From contig JACVTC010000165.1 in assembly GCA_016946835.1 (NCBI GenBank), positions 245,001 through 309,000 on the forward strand: DNA of 64,000 bases. Reading direction: 5' to 3'. Below the pieces are notes generated by a model. The model made no database searches. It was not told where the DNA came from and was given only the letters and a program-made list of their open reading frames with translations. A program made the position numbers and the translations under genes. Of this stretch, positions 1-20,388 are shown in pieces. This DNA is from Neocallimastix lanati (nom. inval.). Taxonomy: Eukaryota; Neocallimastigomycota; Neocallimastigomycetes; Neocallimastigales; Neocallimastigaceae. Numbering within the stretch: position 1 is the stretch's first letter; every line of letters starts with the position of its first letter.

Positions 1-655
1 TAATTATAACATATAACAATTTATAATTACATTTATTATTACTTTATTATATATATTTATTAATACTGTATTAATAAATTGATACGTTTTTCGCTATTCT
101 TTTAACTAAATTGTTCAATCAAGATTAAAAAAAAAAACTAAATGATTTGGTTACAAGAAATCAATCAAAAATTCACATGATATTCAATTTATCCAATCAT
201 TAATGCTTTAAATAAAAGCCACTATTTTAAATAGAAAATTTTACTAAAATTTAAAAAACAATTTCTTCAAATCGTTATTTTATTATGTGTGTATTTATAA
301 TTTTAATAAGTTATTGAAGTAGTTTTTGATTTCCTTTTTTTATCTTTTATTTTTCTAATAATAAATTGTTTATATATGATACTACAAGTTAATATAACTT
401 TTTAATATAAGAATAAAAAAAGTTATTAGAAATAATTTTTACAAATAAATAAGTACATTACAAATATAAATTAATTAAACAAAATTCATAAAGAAATTTC
501 AATAAAATAAGAAAATAAGGCGTAATAAATATATGAATTGAATAAATAAATTTTATTTAAAAAATATTTTATATAATAAAATAAGGATAATAGTTGTATG
601 ATTTGAGATTTATAGTTTCATCGATTTAAAGTTTCATCGTTCTTTTTTTAATTTT
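1..655. other. AT-rich intergenic stretch
   Basis: Almost pure A/T with short homopolymer runs. I see no coding frame, RNA gene or long repeat here. Confidence 0.6.
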
Positions 656-1057
656 ATGAATTGTTACGGAATTCCACATGATGCTGCACTATGTGTAAAA
701 ATAGTGAACTATTCGAGTAATACTGTAACCTTTATTCCTTTAAAATTATCAATTTCAGATGTTTTGGAGAAAAAATTACTAACAGAGTTCGAAATACCGT
801 CCAATAAAGAATATTTAATTTCAGAAAAATTTTCAAATTTTAATCAATATAAAATCGCTAAACACGAGGATGTTCTCTTGCGAAAGATCGAAATAAAAGT
901 TGGAAGTATCCTAGTAGGAATTTTGAAATTATTCTGTTCTAAGTTTTGTCCTGATCCTTTTTACAAATTAGAGACAAAAGAAAATGAAATGGGGATCATT
1001 GTTAGGAAGAAAAAAATTAGACGAGGCGGAGGACCTACCACCTTAGAGATCGAATAG
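656..1057 (+). CDS. Unidentified 133-residue protein
   Basis: An intact 133-codon frame with base composition clearly richer in G/C than its surroundings. The protein is mixed in composition, with a short hydrophobic stretch near residues 84-92 and a basic C-terminus (RKKKIRR then GGGP). I recognise no domain. It has no visible introns and ends 27 bases from the end of the convergent terminase-like fragment. It could be a short foreign gene, a gene fragment or a chance frame. The balanced amino-acid use is the main reason to list it. Confidence 0.4.
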   Translation: MNCYGIPHDAALCVKIVNYSSNTVTFIPLKLSISDVLEKKLLTEFEIPSNKEYLISEKFSNFNQYKIAKHEDVLLRKIEIKVGSILVGILKLFCSKFCPDPFYKLETKENEMGIIVRKKKIRRGGGPTTLEIE

Positions 1058-1083
1058 TAGTTAAGTACCAAAGAACTTTTCTA

Positions 1084-1269
1084 TTATCGTTGCATTTTTT
1101 TAAAGTTTTTTTTATTCTTGGATAAATGGGAACTTTTAGAATTTTGTTCCCTTTTCTTGTCTGTCAAGCGGTCGATGCCCAATGCGATTACGACAGCTTT
1201 TGCATAAATGCTACAATCTAGAGCTTCTCTTTTTGGATTTTCCTTTATAATCTTTATCACAAGCAGATA
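1084..1269 (-). pseudogene. Fragment resembling the C-terminus of a GpA-type phage terminase large subunit
   Basis: On the minus strand a frame reads NPKREALDCSIYAKAVVI and then ALGIDRL, followed by a Lys-rich tail and a stop at 1084-1086. The pattern N/REALDCxxYAxA is, from memory of the family, the signature at the end of the nuclease domain in lambda-type (GpA) terminases. An in-frame TGA, possibly a mutated Trp, lies just upstream, and I could not follow the rest of the terminase in 1270-1780. The piece is G/C-richer than its neighbours, which suggests transfer from a bacterial virus or prophage. The match is short and unverified. Confidence 0.4.
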
Positions 1270-1948
1270 TCAACGATTTTTTTTTTTATACTCTTTCCAA
1301 TTTTAAAATTTTTCTTTTTTCAATTTCATTATGTAAACGTGTTTGAAAAAACAATTCCTTTGTCTATTTGCATCTGAATCATGTTTGTGTGTGCTTTGAT
1401 AATCTTATAAAAGGATTTTCAGAATTTAAAGGCCATTTTTTTCTTCTCCGATAATTCGTATTTGAATTAATTTTATTACATGTTGTTTAGAAAAACCGTG
1501 ACGGCGAGTGAATTTGGGTTTAGTAATGTATGTCATATCAATCTTCTCAGTAGTTGAAGTATCTGATAACGGCTAAAAACAATAGCAAATACTAATACTG
1601 TTAATTCTGAGGTTGTACCAAACAAAAAATAGATTTGTTATCAGCCAGTTTTTATAACTCAACAAAATTTTATTCCAAGTGTTAAAATAAACGCCGATTA
1701 ATCCGGTTGTCGCAAATGTAGTTGCTTTAAATTTTGTTAATATATGAAAATCTTTCATTTCATTTTACCAATATAGTTACTGACTATACTTTTATCTTTA
1801 AATATAATATCTTTTTTTAAAAGAAGCTTTTTTTTTTATAAATAATAAAAAATAATTTATTTATTCATTATTATTTATATATATTATTAAGATTTTTATT
1901 GTATAATATATAAAATATTTAGTATATTTTACAAGATTGTAATTTTTA

Positions 1949-2145
1949 TATATATTTAGTTATTTAGCATATTCTATTAAAATATTCAAGAAGTTTCACC
2001 AATTCGATTAAAATTGGTTTATTATATGAAATTTAATTAACATGCTTTTTATATAAATTTAGTTATTTTGCATAATTCTTTTAAAATACTCAAAGAGATT
2101 CATGAATATTATTTAATTCGGTTTATTAGATAAAATTGTATTTCC
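1949..2145. repeat. Diverged direct duplication, about 100 bp units
   Basis: Two successive copies share the order of landmarks TTTAGTTATTT, GCATA, AAAATA(T/C)TCAA, AATTCG and GGTTTATTA. They have drifted by point changes and small gaps. Confidence 0.6.
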
Positions 2146-2169
2146 TGTACTTAATATATGTTTATAAAA

Positions 2170-2201
<32 letters not shown>

Positions 2202-3054
2202 GGAAATTTTAAAAATTATATATAAATATTATTTTTTCCATCATTTCCCTTTTTTTTTTTTTTTTATTTTATTCGAGGTGTAAATATTGTAGTTTATTCA
2301 CTTGAATATTTCAAATATATATTAATAAAATATTAGTGTTTATTAATCAAATATAATAAATTAATTATTTGTAAAAAGTGTATAATTTAAAATTATTTTA
2401 ATATTATCCATTTTTTATTTTTAAATTATAAATATTCCTTTTTTGAATATTTAATTATAGATAATTATACTATTTATGTCAATAATTAAAATTATTTAAT
2501 TAATGCGCCACATTAATATAGATAAGTATATATAAATTTTTAATATAGATAATTTTTAATATGAATTTAATAATTAAACTTTTATTATTATTATTATTAT
2601 TTTTATTTTATTTTATTTTATTTATGTATATATATATATTTTTTAAAAATTATTCTCATAAACAGTTATATCAAGATATATTTATCTTTATATTGTCATT
2701 TGTTTTTTTTGCTTTTCTCCATTATGAAAATTATTAAAATTGAATTGACATTTTGAAATTCATTTGAATTATAAATTTATATATTTATAAATATATAAAA
2801 TTCTGTCAATGTGTATTATAATAAAAATATTCTAATTTAATTACAAAAATAATATACATAATTAAACAATCAATAAAATATGACTTTTTATAAAAGTTAT
2901 TATATTATATCATCATTATAATCAAGTATAATTGCAAAATAAATTATAAATGAAGACTTTTAAGGAGACAATTTATTGCAAACTATTGTAAATAGATTAA
3001 ATTCAATGTTTTTTTTTTTTTTTTTTTTATTCAATGTTGAAGATTTTAATTTAT

Positions 3055-3420
3055 ATTAAACAAAGGAATTATAAATCTTTTCAAAATATATATAATATAA
3101 CTTCAAGTGTGATTTTTTTTTTTTTAATGCAATTTCATAAATTCTTTTAAAATACATTAATAACAATATTTTAATTTTGAAAAATTCATATATATTATAA
3201 ATATAAATATTTAAAATAATGTTTATATTTGCAAAAATTACATTTTATGTTAAATAAAGGAATTATAATTCATTTCAAAGTATACAGTTTCAAGTGTGAT
3301 TTTTTTTTTTTAATACAATTTCATTAATATTTTTAAAATACATAACAATATTTTAATTTTGAAAAGTTCATGTATATTATAAATATAAATAATTAAAACA
3401 ATGTTATTATTTATAAAAAC
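3055..3420. repeat. Diverged direct duplication, about 180 bp units
   Basis: Two copies each run from AAGGAATTATAA through TTCAAGTGTGATTTT to AACAATATTTTAATTTTGAA and ATTATAAATATAAAT. The second copy begins near 3245. It lies about 330 bp upstream of the P4-ATPase start codon. Confidence 0.75.
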
Positions 3421-3589
3421 TGTAAATAAAATTTTATAAAAATAAATTATATATTATATATTAACAAGAGATATATTTGAAAAAAATAAAATTTTTTTTA
3501 TTCGAAGATATAATTATAATAAATTTTCTTTGAATAAAATAAACAAATATAACAGTAATAATATATATTAAGATAAAGAAAGAAAAAAA

Positions 3590-3690
3590 AATAAAAAAAA
3601 AAAAAAATAAAAAAATAAAAATAAAAAAATAAAAATAAAAAAATAAAAATAAAAAAATAAAAATAAAAAATTAAAAATAAAAAAATATAT
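3590..3690. repeat. A-rich array of (A)5-7T units
   Basis: Simple tandem array alternating AAAAAT and AAAAAAAT. It produces a spurious Phe/Tyr frame on the minus strand. Confidence 0.85.
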
Positions 3691-3753
3691 ATCATACAAA
3701 AACAAGAGCCAAAATCTTAAATCTTCAATTATTTAATAAAAATTCATATAGAA

Positions 3754-10256
<6,503 letters not shown>

Positions 10257-10297
10257 TAATAATAATAATAAAATTAATTAATATATATATATATATA

Positions 10298-10336
<39 letters not shown>

Positions 10337-10499
10337 AAAAAATAAATTAAGAATTATATTATAATTTAAAAGAATGTAAAGAAGAAAGAAAAAGAAAAGA
10401 AAAATAAATTACAAGCAAATAAAAATAAATAAATAAATAAATAAAAATAAAAATAACTTTAAAAAATAAATAAATAAATAAAAAATAATTAATATTTCA
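10257..10499. other. 3' flank of the P4-ATPase gene
   Basis: A/T homopolymer and (AAAT)n-rich DNA following the stop codon. It probably contains the 3' UTR. No other feature was seen. Confidence 0.5.
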
Positions 10500-11650
<1,151 letters not shown>

Positions 11651-11894
11651 TCCTAATATTCTTCTAAATATATAATGATATTTCTATTATTATTGGTTGC
11701 TTGAAGATTAGATAAATCACTTCAAAGTATAAAATTTTAATTCTTTTATAAAATAAGTGGTATTTATAAGACAATTTCTAAATGTTAAACAGGATAATGG
11801 AATGCTGAACCCTGTAGATTTTTAGGACTCACGCTTGATTTTCATACTATAGAATGAATTTTATTTTTTTTTTTTTTATTTTTATTTATTTTTA

Positions 11895-11956
<62 letters not shown>

Positions 11957-12064
11957 GATAGTTTTATATACTAAGAGCAATATTAATAACTAATATTATT
12001 TTTATATTAATAAAAGAAAATATACTTATATAAATAAAGAAAAAAAATATGAAATAAAATATAA

Positions 12065-12095
<31 letters not shown>

Positions 12096-12531
12096 AAAAT
12101 AAAGTAAAGAAAAAAATAAAAATAAAATAAAATAAAATAAAAAAAAAAAAAAAAAAAAAGATTAAAAAAAAAATAAATTTAATAAATAAATAGTTTTTAA
12201 TATATAATATTATAATATAAATTTGAAATATATAATGTATTTATATATTATAGATGATTTTTTTTTTTAAATAAATAATTAAATAATTCAGTAAAAAAAT
12301 TTTTTAATATACACATTAAAAATTTAAATAAAAAAAATTAATATATAAAATATAAAATATATAAATATTTTTTTTAAAAAAAAATAAATAAATAAAAATG
12401 AAATAGTATTGCATTTATAATAATAAAGAAAAAATATATTTATAAGATTAAGATTATAAGATAATATAAAAATAATAAATAATAATATTAATAATTTAAA
12501 ATTCTATTATTGATTATATTTGTGTGGTATA

Positions 12532-12577
<46 letters not shown>

Positions 12578-12598
12578 ATTATGATTACTTCATCAAAT
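11651..12598. other. AT-rich intergenic stretch
   Basis: Contains a (TTTTTA)n tract at about 11,868-11,945, A-rich runs and a long poly-T at 12,538-12,574. No coding frame was recognised. Its right part is the 3' flank of the PWWP gene. Confidence 0.55.
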
Positions 12599-14862
12599 TC
12601 ATATGTCTGTAATATATATTGATTTTATTGGATAAATATTATTATTTTCTGATGATTTATTGGTATCAAGAGACTGATTCATAAAATTATTAATAGCTAA
12701 TAATAATATATAAATATTAAATAATTTTTTATTAATTAAAATATACATATATATATATTAAAATTTTATATATTAATTTGAAATGAAATATTAAATATAT
12801 ACCATCAAGAGATTTCTTAAGTCGTTTCTTCTTAAGTTCTGGAAAAATTGATTGAGATTCAGAATCTTCTTGTACTTATAATTTAATATAAATACAAAAA
12901 ATTATTAATTTTTAATATAGAATTTAAAAATAAATAAATATTCATATATATACATAATTTGTATCTAAATATCTAAATATATATAATAAAAAAAAAAAAT
13001 AAAAATAATATATTATTTTACATTTTTGTTTTTTAATATTATATATTAAGGGCTTTGTCAAATATTCTGGTAATTCGAGTGTATCATTTTCTTTTACAGA
13101 ATTTCTTTCTCCATTCAATTCTTTACTCATTTCTTTATTCATTTCTTTATTCATTTCTTTATTCATTTCTCTATTCATTTCTCTACTTGATGCTCTACTA
13201 ATATCTCTACTACTTTCTCTACTTATTTCTCTATTTTTCTCTTTGTTATTTATAGATACTCTCCTTGGTCTCATTACAATACCGCTACTACTTGAAGAAG
13301 GATTATCATCCTGACTATCATAATTAATTGATTCACTTGTACTATGAGATTTTTTAATGTTTAAGGGTATTTTAGGATTACCATCATAATCCATATTTTT
13401 ATATTTGTTTGTTGACTTCATTATATATGAATTTGATTTTGTTAATTCATTCTTATTATTATTATGAACCGTATTTCCATTGGAATTATTTAAGTTATTA
13501 ATATTATTACCGTTATTATTATTATTTCCATTTGATAAACTTGAAGAAGATGAATTTAATAATTTATTCATACGATTCATTTCATTTTTATTTAGATGAT
13601 TATGATGAATTGAATTGGTATCATTTTTTTCAGAAATTATAGAAGATTCATTTGATTTACTCATATGTTTTATTAATCCATTATTATATATATAAGGTTT
13701 CTGATTTTTTAAATCATTTAATTTATTATGTTTAAATTCTGGAGGTTGGGTATTTTTAATATTTGATAATTTTATCATTGGATTGGGTTTATTTTGCAAT
13801 TTAGGGGACTTTTATATATATAATTTTAATAAATGAAAGATTAATATTAAATATATATATATATTTATTTAAAAATATTTAAAGTTAAAAAATATAATAA
13901 TAAAAAAATATAAATATATTTATAAATATTATAATTTATTATAATTTTTAATATAATAAAAGATATATATATATAAATATTATATTTTTTAATAATAATA
14001 ATAGTAATAGTAATAATAATAATACCTGTTTTATTAACTCTTTATCTTTTTTATCTCTACGTTTTTGAATATATGGATTATTTAATATTTTCTTTTTTCT
14101 ATCTTCTAATTTATTTCTTTCAAATAATTTATCATCTTTATCTCGATCATCTGTAGGTATGTTATTTAGCCATAAAAATGTTGATGGCAATTCTCCTGTT
14201 TCTAAATATAATTTTGCTAATTTTACAGCTTTATCATTTTTAAATGCAGTTGATATATTCGGATCATTTAAATATTTGGTATATGGGGCTGTTGTTGGAT
14301 TAAAAGGTACTGAGTCTGATTCTGGTATTACAGAACTAATAATTTCAGAAGGAATAATTTTTTTTTTTTTATTTATAATTAATAATTTAATTATTAATTA
14401 TATTATTAATATTATATATTTATTAAATATTATAAAGATTATGAAATTATAATAAAATAAGAATATTTATATAAAATTATATTGAGTCATAAAAATTCAA
14501 TTTAGATTACATATTAAAAATTATTTGAAATTATAATAAGATATTAACATTAATTATTTTATTTTATATACTTACAATGAACCATCTTCAAAATAACAAA
14601 CTAAAATTTCATTTTCAGCTTTTTAAAATTTACATGATTAAATTATATTTTTATATAAATATTCATCAATAATTGTTATTTCCAATTATATGTAAAAAAA
14701 ATTATGTATATACATACCTGGAATTTTGAAGTTATTACTATCATCATAAGATTGTTTAAATAAATTATATTCAATTTCCGGTACTACAATTGCAGGCCAC
14801 CCTTTAAATTATAATTAATTGAAATTAATAGAATCATCAAAATTTTAATTACTTATTTTTTT

Positions 14863-14894
<32 letters not shown>

Positions 14895-15084
14895 TTGTAT
14901 TTACTATTTGATAATTACAATATAAACAATGATCATCATCGGGATTAACAAAAACTACTTTTCTTCTGGGTTTACCTTTTTTTGGTTTAATTGGTTGTGA
15001 TACTTGAGATGAATAATTAATTTTTCCAATTTTTTTATGAAATTTTGAAGAAATAACATTATTATTTATTTCTTTTCGAAACAT
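12599..15084 (-). CDS. PWWP-domain protein, 7 exons
   Basis: Minus-strand exons 14919-15084, 14718-14801, 14576-14618, 14026-14335, 13022-13808, 12803-12874 and 12599-12696 join in phase into 519 residues. Splicing exon 1 to exon 2 creates YWWPAIVVPEIEYN at 55-68, followed by ILVCYFEDGSF (near 88-98) and VPFNP. This is the core of a PWWP fold, which in chromatin proteins binds methylated histone tails and DNA. After it come a charged helix (DDRDKDDKLFERNK) and a low-complexity region rich in Asn and Ser. That region includes a repeat of REMNKEMNKEMNKEM type near 420-445 and an Arg-Ser stretch. No catalytic domain is visible, so a chromatin reader or adaptor role is inferred. The exon 1 donor was chosen because it alone restores the reading frame. 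Confidence 0.8.
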
Positions 15085-17897
15085 TTGATAATAAATAAAT
15101 AGTACAATTTAAATAAATTCAATTATAAATTGATTTTTTTAATTGTTCTACGTAATATTTAATTATTTAATGAATGAATGAATGAATGAATGAATGAATG
15201 AATATAAAAAAAAGTAATAGTAATAAAAGAAAAAAGAAAAAGAAAAAAAAAAAATTATTTCTAATTTTGTTGATTATGAATATTAAATGAAATTTGAAAA
15301 AATATTAAAATATTATTATTGTAATCTATTTGTTATTTCAATTAATCTTAATTAATAAAATATAAAACATAGCAGAAAAAAGTTTTATTCATTTAGTAAA
15401 TATATTTATTATTTTAGAAATAATTATTAATAAAATAATAATCATAATCTATTATTTCATTTATTTTTTTTATTATTATTTTTATATTAAATTATAATTT
15501 ATTATTATTATTATTTTATAATTTTTATATATATTTTTTATTTTAATTATAACTTTAATTAATTTTAATCATTTTAATATACATATACATTTATAAATCC
15601 ATACCTTTATTTTATTTTTTTAATTTTATATAATTCCTTTAATTTATTATTATTATTTATTTATTATCAATTCTTTGGAGATTTATAATACATTTCATAA
15701 TTTTAAAAAGGTATTTATTTTTTTATAATTATATGTTACATTATTTATACTACTAAATTTCTTTATATTTTCTTTATATTTTTCTTCGCTATATAATTTT
15801 TAAATTTTTTTAATTATTATCTCTTCAAAAAATAAAAAAAATAAACAAAATAAAATTAAATAAAACACATAAAAAATAAAAAAAAAGAAAAAGAAAAAAA
15901 GAAAAAAGTAAATTTAAAAAAAAATAAAATAAAACATTTACATAAGATTTGTTCTGTTTATTCATATATATTTTTTTTATTTATTTTTTTTTATCTTTTA
16001 TATATAATATATTTATATTTATATATAAATATATAAATATAACTATATTTTTTTTAAACACATCTAATAAGTAAATAATTATAATTAATACAATTTATAA
16101 TTTATTATTCAATTATTTATTATTTGTTATTTATTATTATTTATTAATAAATACTCTTTTTATTATTATTTATTATTTATTATTTATTATTTATTATTTA
16201 TTATTTATTATTTATTATTTATTATTTATTATTTATTATTTATTAATAAATGCTCTTTTATTATTATTTATTTTAATTATTTATAATTATTTATTATTTA
16301 TTATTTATTAATAAATGCTCTTTTATTATTATTTATATTAATTATTTATTATTATTTATTATTTATTATTTATTAATAAATGCTCTTTTATTATTATTTA
16401 TTTAATTATTATTATTATTATTATTATTATTTATTATTTATTATTTATTATTTATTATTTATTATTTATTATTTATTATTTATTATTTATTATTTATTAT
16501 TTATTATTTATTATTTATTATTTATTATTTATTATTTATTATTTATTATTTATTATTTATTATTTATTATTTATTATTTATTATTTATTATTTATTATTT
16601 ATTATTTATTATTTATTATTATTAATTTAACTTTTCAAAAAAATATATATATATAAAAATAAAATTCCCAAAAAAAAATAAAATAAAAAGTTACTATATA
16701 ATATACATAATATCTAATATAATATAATAAATATTAATCAATATATTGATTTCGATTGTGTAATATAATAACACCTATCCTTTATTATTTATTTATTTTT
16801 TCTAATTTATTTATAAATAAAATTTTTGACTCTAATCTTAATAAAAAAGAAAGTTAAAAAAATAAAAATTAAAATTAAAATAAAAATTCCATTTATTTTA
16901 TTACTTTATATTATATTATATTTTATATAATACTATATTACTTTATTTTACTTTATATATTATATGATATATATTATAATTTATATATTTTTTATAATTA
17001 TTTATATAATCTTTATCTATAAATAAAATTAATATGAATAATGATAAAATATGTAGTCAAGCCACAAGAAAGTATAATTGACATAAAATTTATTTGGCAA
17101 AATAATTTATATGACAAAATATATAAACCATATATACTTTTAAATATATGTAAAAAAAAAAAAAAAGCATTAAAACAAAAATAAATAAATAAATAAATGA
17201 ATAGATAAAAAAAAATAAAATTTTAATTTAAATAAAACAAAAGATTAAAAATTAAAATTTCAATATAAACTTTATTTTGGCTTTTGTTTTAGTTTTTATT
17301 AAATATTCAAATTATATTCATATTCATAAGATGTTATACAAAAGTGGGGTTTTATAAAATTTCCATGAAATCATAAAATATTAAAAAAACGATATTTAAA
17401 CTGCTATATTTTATTCACAAATTATATATTATCATCTAAGGCTATAGAACCTGTGATATGATTTAAAATTTTATAAAAGATAATAAGAATACCAGAATAT
17501 AATTTAAATATATATTCGATTGATGTTACAGCAATAGAGAAAAATATATATATATATTTATTGTATAATTATGCATAATTAATTTTTTTTTATTTAATTA
17601 AAAAATTCATTTAATTTAAATTATAGCCACAAATAATATTTATTTAATCGACAGATAAATTTTCCTTTAATTATCTTTTTTTATATTTAAATTCTGTATA
17701 TTACTATCCATTTAAAATAAATTCTGTATTTTTTTTTCCTTTAAAAACAAAAAGTAAAAATAAAAAATATAAAATAAAATAAAATAAAAAAGTTATATGT
17801 ATGGAGTATTTAATCTATATGATAAGCTTTATATAAATTGTATAGGAATTTATTAATTTAAAACTCTATATTAATATCATATATTTAAATGTTGTAG

Positions 17898-17936
<39 letters not shown>

Positions 17937-18147
17937 TATTTTAAATTATATTATTTCACTACATTGATTTAAAATAAAAATTAGGAAAAAATTAACTAAA
18001 TATTTTAAATATAATATATAATATATAATTAAATATAAATGTAATATACATAATTATAAAAAAAATTAAAAATAAAGATTAAAACTATCAAAGCTTAAAT
18101 TATTTTAAAATCTTTATAATGGATATACTATTTTTCTAATTTAATAT
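15085..18147. other. Gene-free stretch with satellites
   Basis: Contains (AATG)n at 15,171-15,202, the heptamer satellite block at 16,080-16,625 and otherwise A/T-only DNA. No coding frame, RNA gene or transposon relic was recognised. Confidence 0.6.
16080..16625. repeat. Heptamer satellite (TTATTTA)n with interspersed AATAAATGCTCTTTTATT motif
   Basis: Tandem 7-mers fill 16,170-16,240 and 16,430-16,620. Between them the motif AATAAATGCTCTTTTATT recurs near 16,246, 16,312 and 16,376, with a variant near 16,147. This gives a higher-order unit of about 65-100 bp. Confidence 0.85.
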
Positions 18148-18455
18148 TTAATTATCATTTGATGAAGAATAGAATTTTATATTTCTATCAATCTTTTTAT
18201 TAATTATATTGTTTTTATTAATATCATTTAGTTCATTGTTGTTATCACTTCCTGGACCCCCAACCTTTTTCAGTAGTGGTAATTGTACATTTTCTTTAAC
18301 AGTATTACTTGAAATATTTTGTTTCATATTGAGTGATTGTTCTAGTTGTTATATTGGTAGTTATTATGGTTGTTATATTGATTGTATTGGTTGTTGTGAT
18401 AATGAAAATGAAAATATTTATCTTGATCAATTATATTCTTATCTATTCCTTATTA
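18148..18455 (-). pseudogene. Fragment of an unidentified Asn-rich protein
   Basis: The minus-strand frame 18148-18348 reads SLNMKQNISSNTVKENV, then LPLLKKVGGPGSDNNNELND, and ends in TAA. It is preceded in another frame by an open Asn/Tyr/Gln-rich stretch (18349-18455, YNQYNNHNNYQYNN). A single frameshift would join them. No domain was recognised. It could also be the end of an exon whose upstream partners are lost. Confidence 0.35.
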
Positions 18456-18717
18456 TGTTTTCATATTAGATGAAATCTGAAATTTCAAATATAATTATTC
18501 CTTTAAAAAAAATTAAAAAGATAAATATAATAATAATGATTCAGTCACTCTACCCTTTCAAAAATAATTTTAAAATAGTAATATAATATAATTCTGATAT
18601 TAATTAATTATCAAATTAAATATAGTGGCAATGATAATAATTTTTATTAGTATGTTATTTTATCTCTTCAATTTAATAAATTAAATAAACAAAACTTGGA
18701 TTATATTTGTTGACTGA

Positions 18718-19440
18718 ATGTCCTTACTAAACATAAATGATTTTAATAATCCAATTGATTATGATAATACTTCTTTTATGATAAATTGAATTGCTAATAA
18801 TGAAGCCACTGTTATTTATTGTGCAAAATTTTTGAATAAATTAGAACTTTCCGTTAAAAATAAATATGGAGAAAATATTACTTCTTTTACTATAAAGTTA
18901 GGACGTATTTATCTAATAAAATATTTTCTTTTTAATCCAACTTTTAATTATTATTATCATAATTTGGTAAACCCAAAATACACTTTTAATCCTTTCTTCC
19001 ATTCATAAGTCTTCTCTCATGAAAGTATCATTAGAAAAAGAATCCAGGCATCGTTAATGAAGTCAATTATAAAAAATGAAAATACGTTAATTGTTGTTTC
19101 AAAGATTAATAATTATGATACAGTAAAATTATTACTTAAATATGGTATTAATGTCAATCAACAAGATGAATAATATTAATCTTAAAAATAATGAAGGAAA
19201 AAGCTTATTAAATTTAGCCGATAATTTAGGTAACAAAGAAATCATAAAAAATATTGACAAAGATGAATTATTCTTGAACAGAGCCATACGCTTAATTGAA
19301 TTCAAAATATTATAATAATATTAAAGAATAATGTTTTAACCGTATTATCACAAATGAATATTCAGATTATAAGTCTTCTTCTAATGAAAATCTATTAAAA
19401 AAAGAAATTTATAACATCGATGGTAACTCAAAAATAGACT
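18718..19440 (+). pseudogene. Decayed ankyrin-repeat gene
   Basis: From an ATG at 18718 the frame runs with one TGA and one TAA, then shifts near 19,170. Ankyrin-like helices are recognisable: NTLIVVSKINNYDTVKLLLK and YGINVNQQDE, then NNEGKSLLNLADNLGNKEII in the shifted frame. Ankyrin repeats mediate protein-protein contacts, but here stops and frameshifts imply the gene is dead. A related relic lies on the minus strand at 35,095-35,330. Confidence 0.7.
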
Positions 19441-19590
19441 GAATTCTTTTTATTAAGATTAAGGTTAGTGATTTGGTCAAAAACTATATCAATAAATTAT
19501 ATAAAATTTTTAAAACATATTTTAAGCTTTATTTATTGAGAGATTTATTTTTTTTTTAAAAAAATATATATAGATAATTAATTAATTTAT

Positions 19591-20388
19591 TTATCTATAT
19601 TTTATTTCAAAATTATCATTAAATTTATCATTCGATGTTGATGAAATTGTATTATAAAATATTTTATGATAATCTTCTATCCATACTTCCATGTCTTCAA
19701 AATCTTCTATATCTCTTTTTGTTGGATCAAACTGTAATTTGTTTTCTTTAAAATTATAGGTTAATGGAATATAATTATTTAATAATTCGGTTAAAGTATT
19801 TATAATAAATTAAGATTTATTGTTATAAATTAGGGATCCAATAACACAATATCTAATAATTATAGTATAAAAATAATTATTTTCAATTGTGGTGTCATTT
19901 TCACTTTTAAAAAGTATATATTCAGGATCTTTTAAAATTTTAGATAATTCATCATCATTTATAATACTTTTCTTTAAATATTTTACAAAATTTTTCTATT
20001 TTCTCATAAAAATAATTATATCGTTCATTATATTTTAAATGATATTTTTTTATTCAAAATTAGTATAAAATAAATCTTTTTTTCCAAACCATAAATCTTT
20101 ACGTTTTATATCATTATTTTCCCAGCGAATATCCTTCAACTAAGTTTCATTTAAATTATATTCTTTATAATAGTAAAGTTTTTTATATCTTTAATAATTT
20201 TATATTCATATAATCATTAAACTTATATCTACTACATACTCATGATATTTTATTCTTTTATATAAATATAAAGGCTTATATAAATATATTCCCTATAAAG
20301 AAAGATTACATAATATTTCGGGGTTACATGATTTACTCTTTAATTCTTTAAAAAATAATTCTGTATTGTTTTCTTTTTCTATATTCAT
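19591..20388 (-). pseudogene. Decayed gene for an unidentified protein of about 265 residues
   Basis: The start is taken at an ATG at 20386-20388 (MNIEKENNTELFFKELKSKS). The end at 19591-19593 follows FYNTISSTSNDKFNDNFEIK. The last 90 codons are open apart from one TAA. Upstream there are several TAA/TAG codons and at least one frameshift near 20,055. Sequence such as LQFDPTKRDIEDFEDMEVWI shows former coding use, but I recognise no family. It diverges from the secreted-protein relic that starts about 500 bp to the right. Confidence 0.55.

Larger units (their letters stand above)
1270..3753. other. Gene-free stretch with two local duplications
   Basis: 1270-1780 keeps the higher G/C content and short broken frames (for example 1573-1758, minus) that I cannot name. 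After that the DNA is very AT-rich. It holds a diverged direct duplication at about 1949-2145, another at about 3055-3420, and an A-rich array at 3590-3690. No gene was found before the P4-ATPase start at 3754. Confidence 0.55.

Noticed and set aside
16080-16625. CRISPR-like periodic repeats
   Set aside because: The repeats are contiguous low-complexity satellites with no unique spacers of constant length.
18349-18420. Reading QQPIQSI*QP**LPI*Q as Gln codons turned to TAA
   Set aside because: The same bases give an uninterrupted Asn/Tyr/Gln-rich frame one base over, so a frameshift is the simpler explanation.
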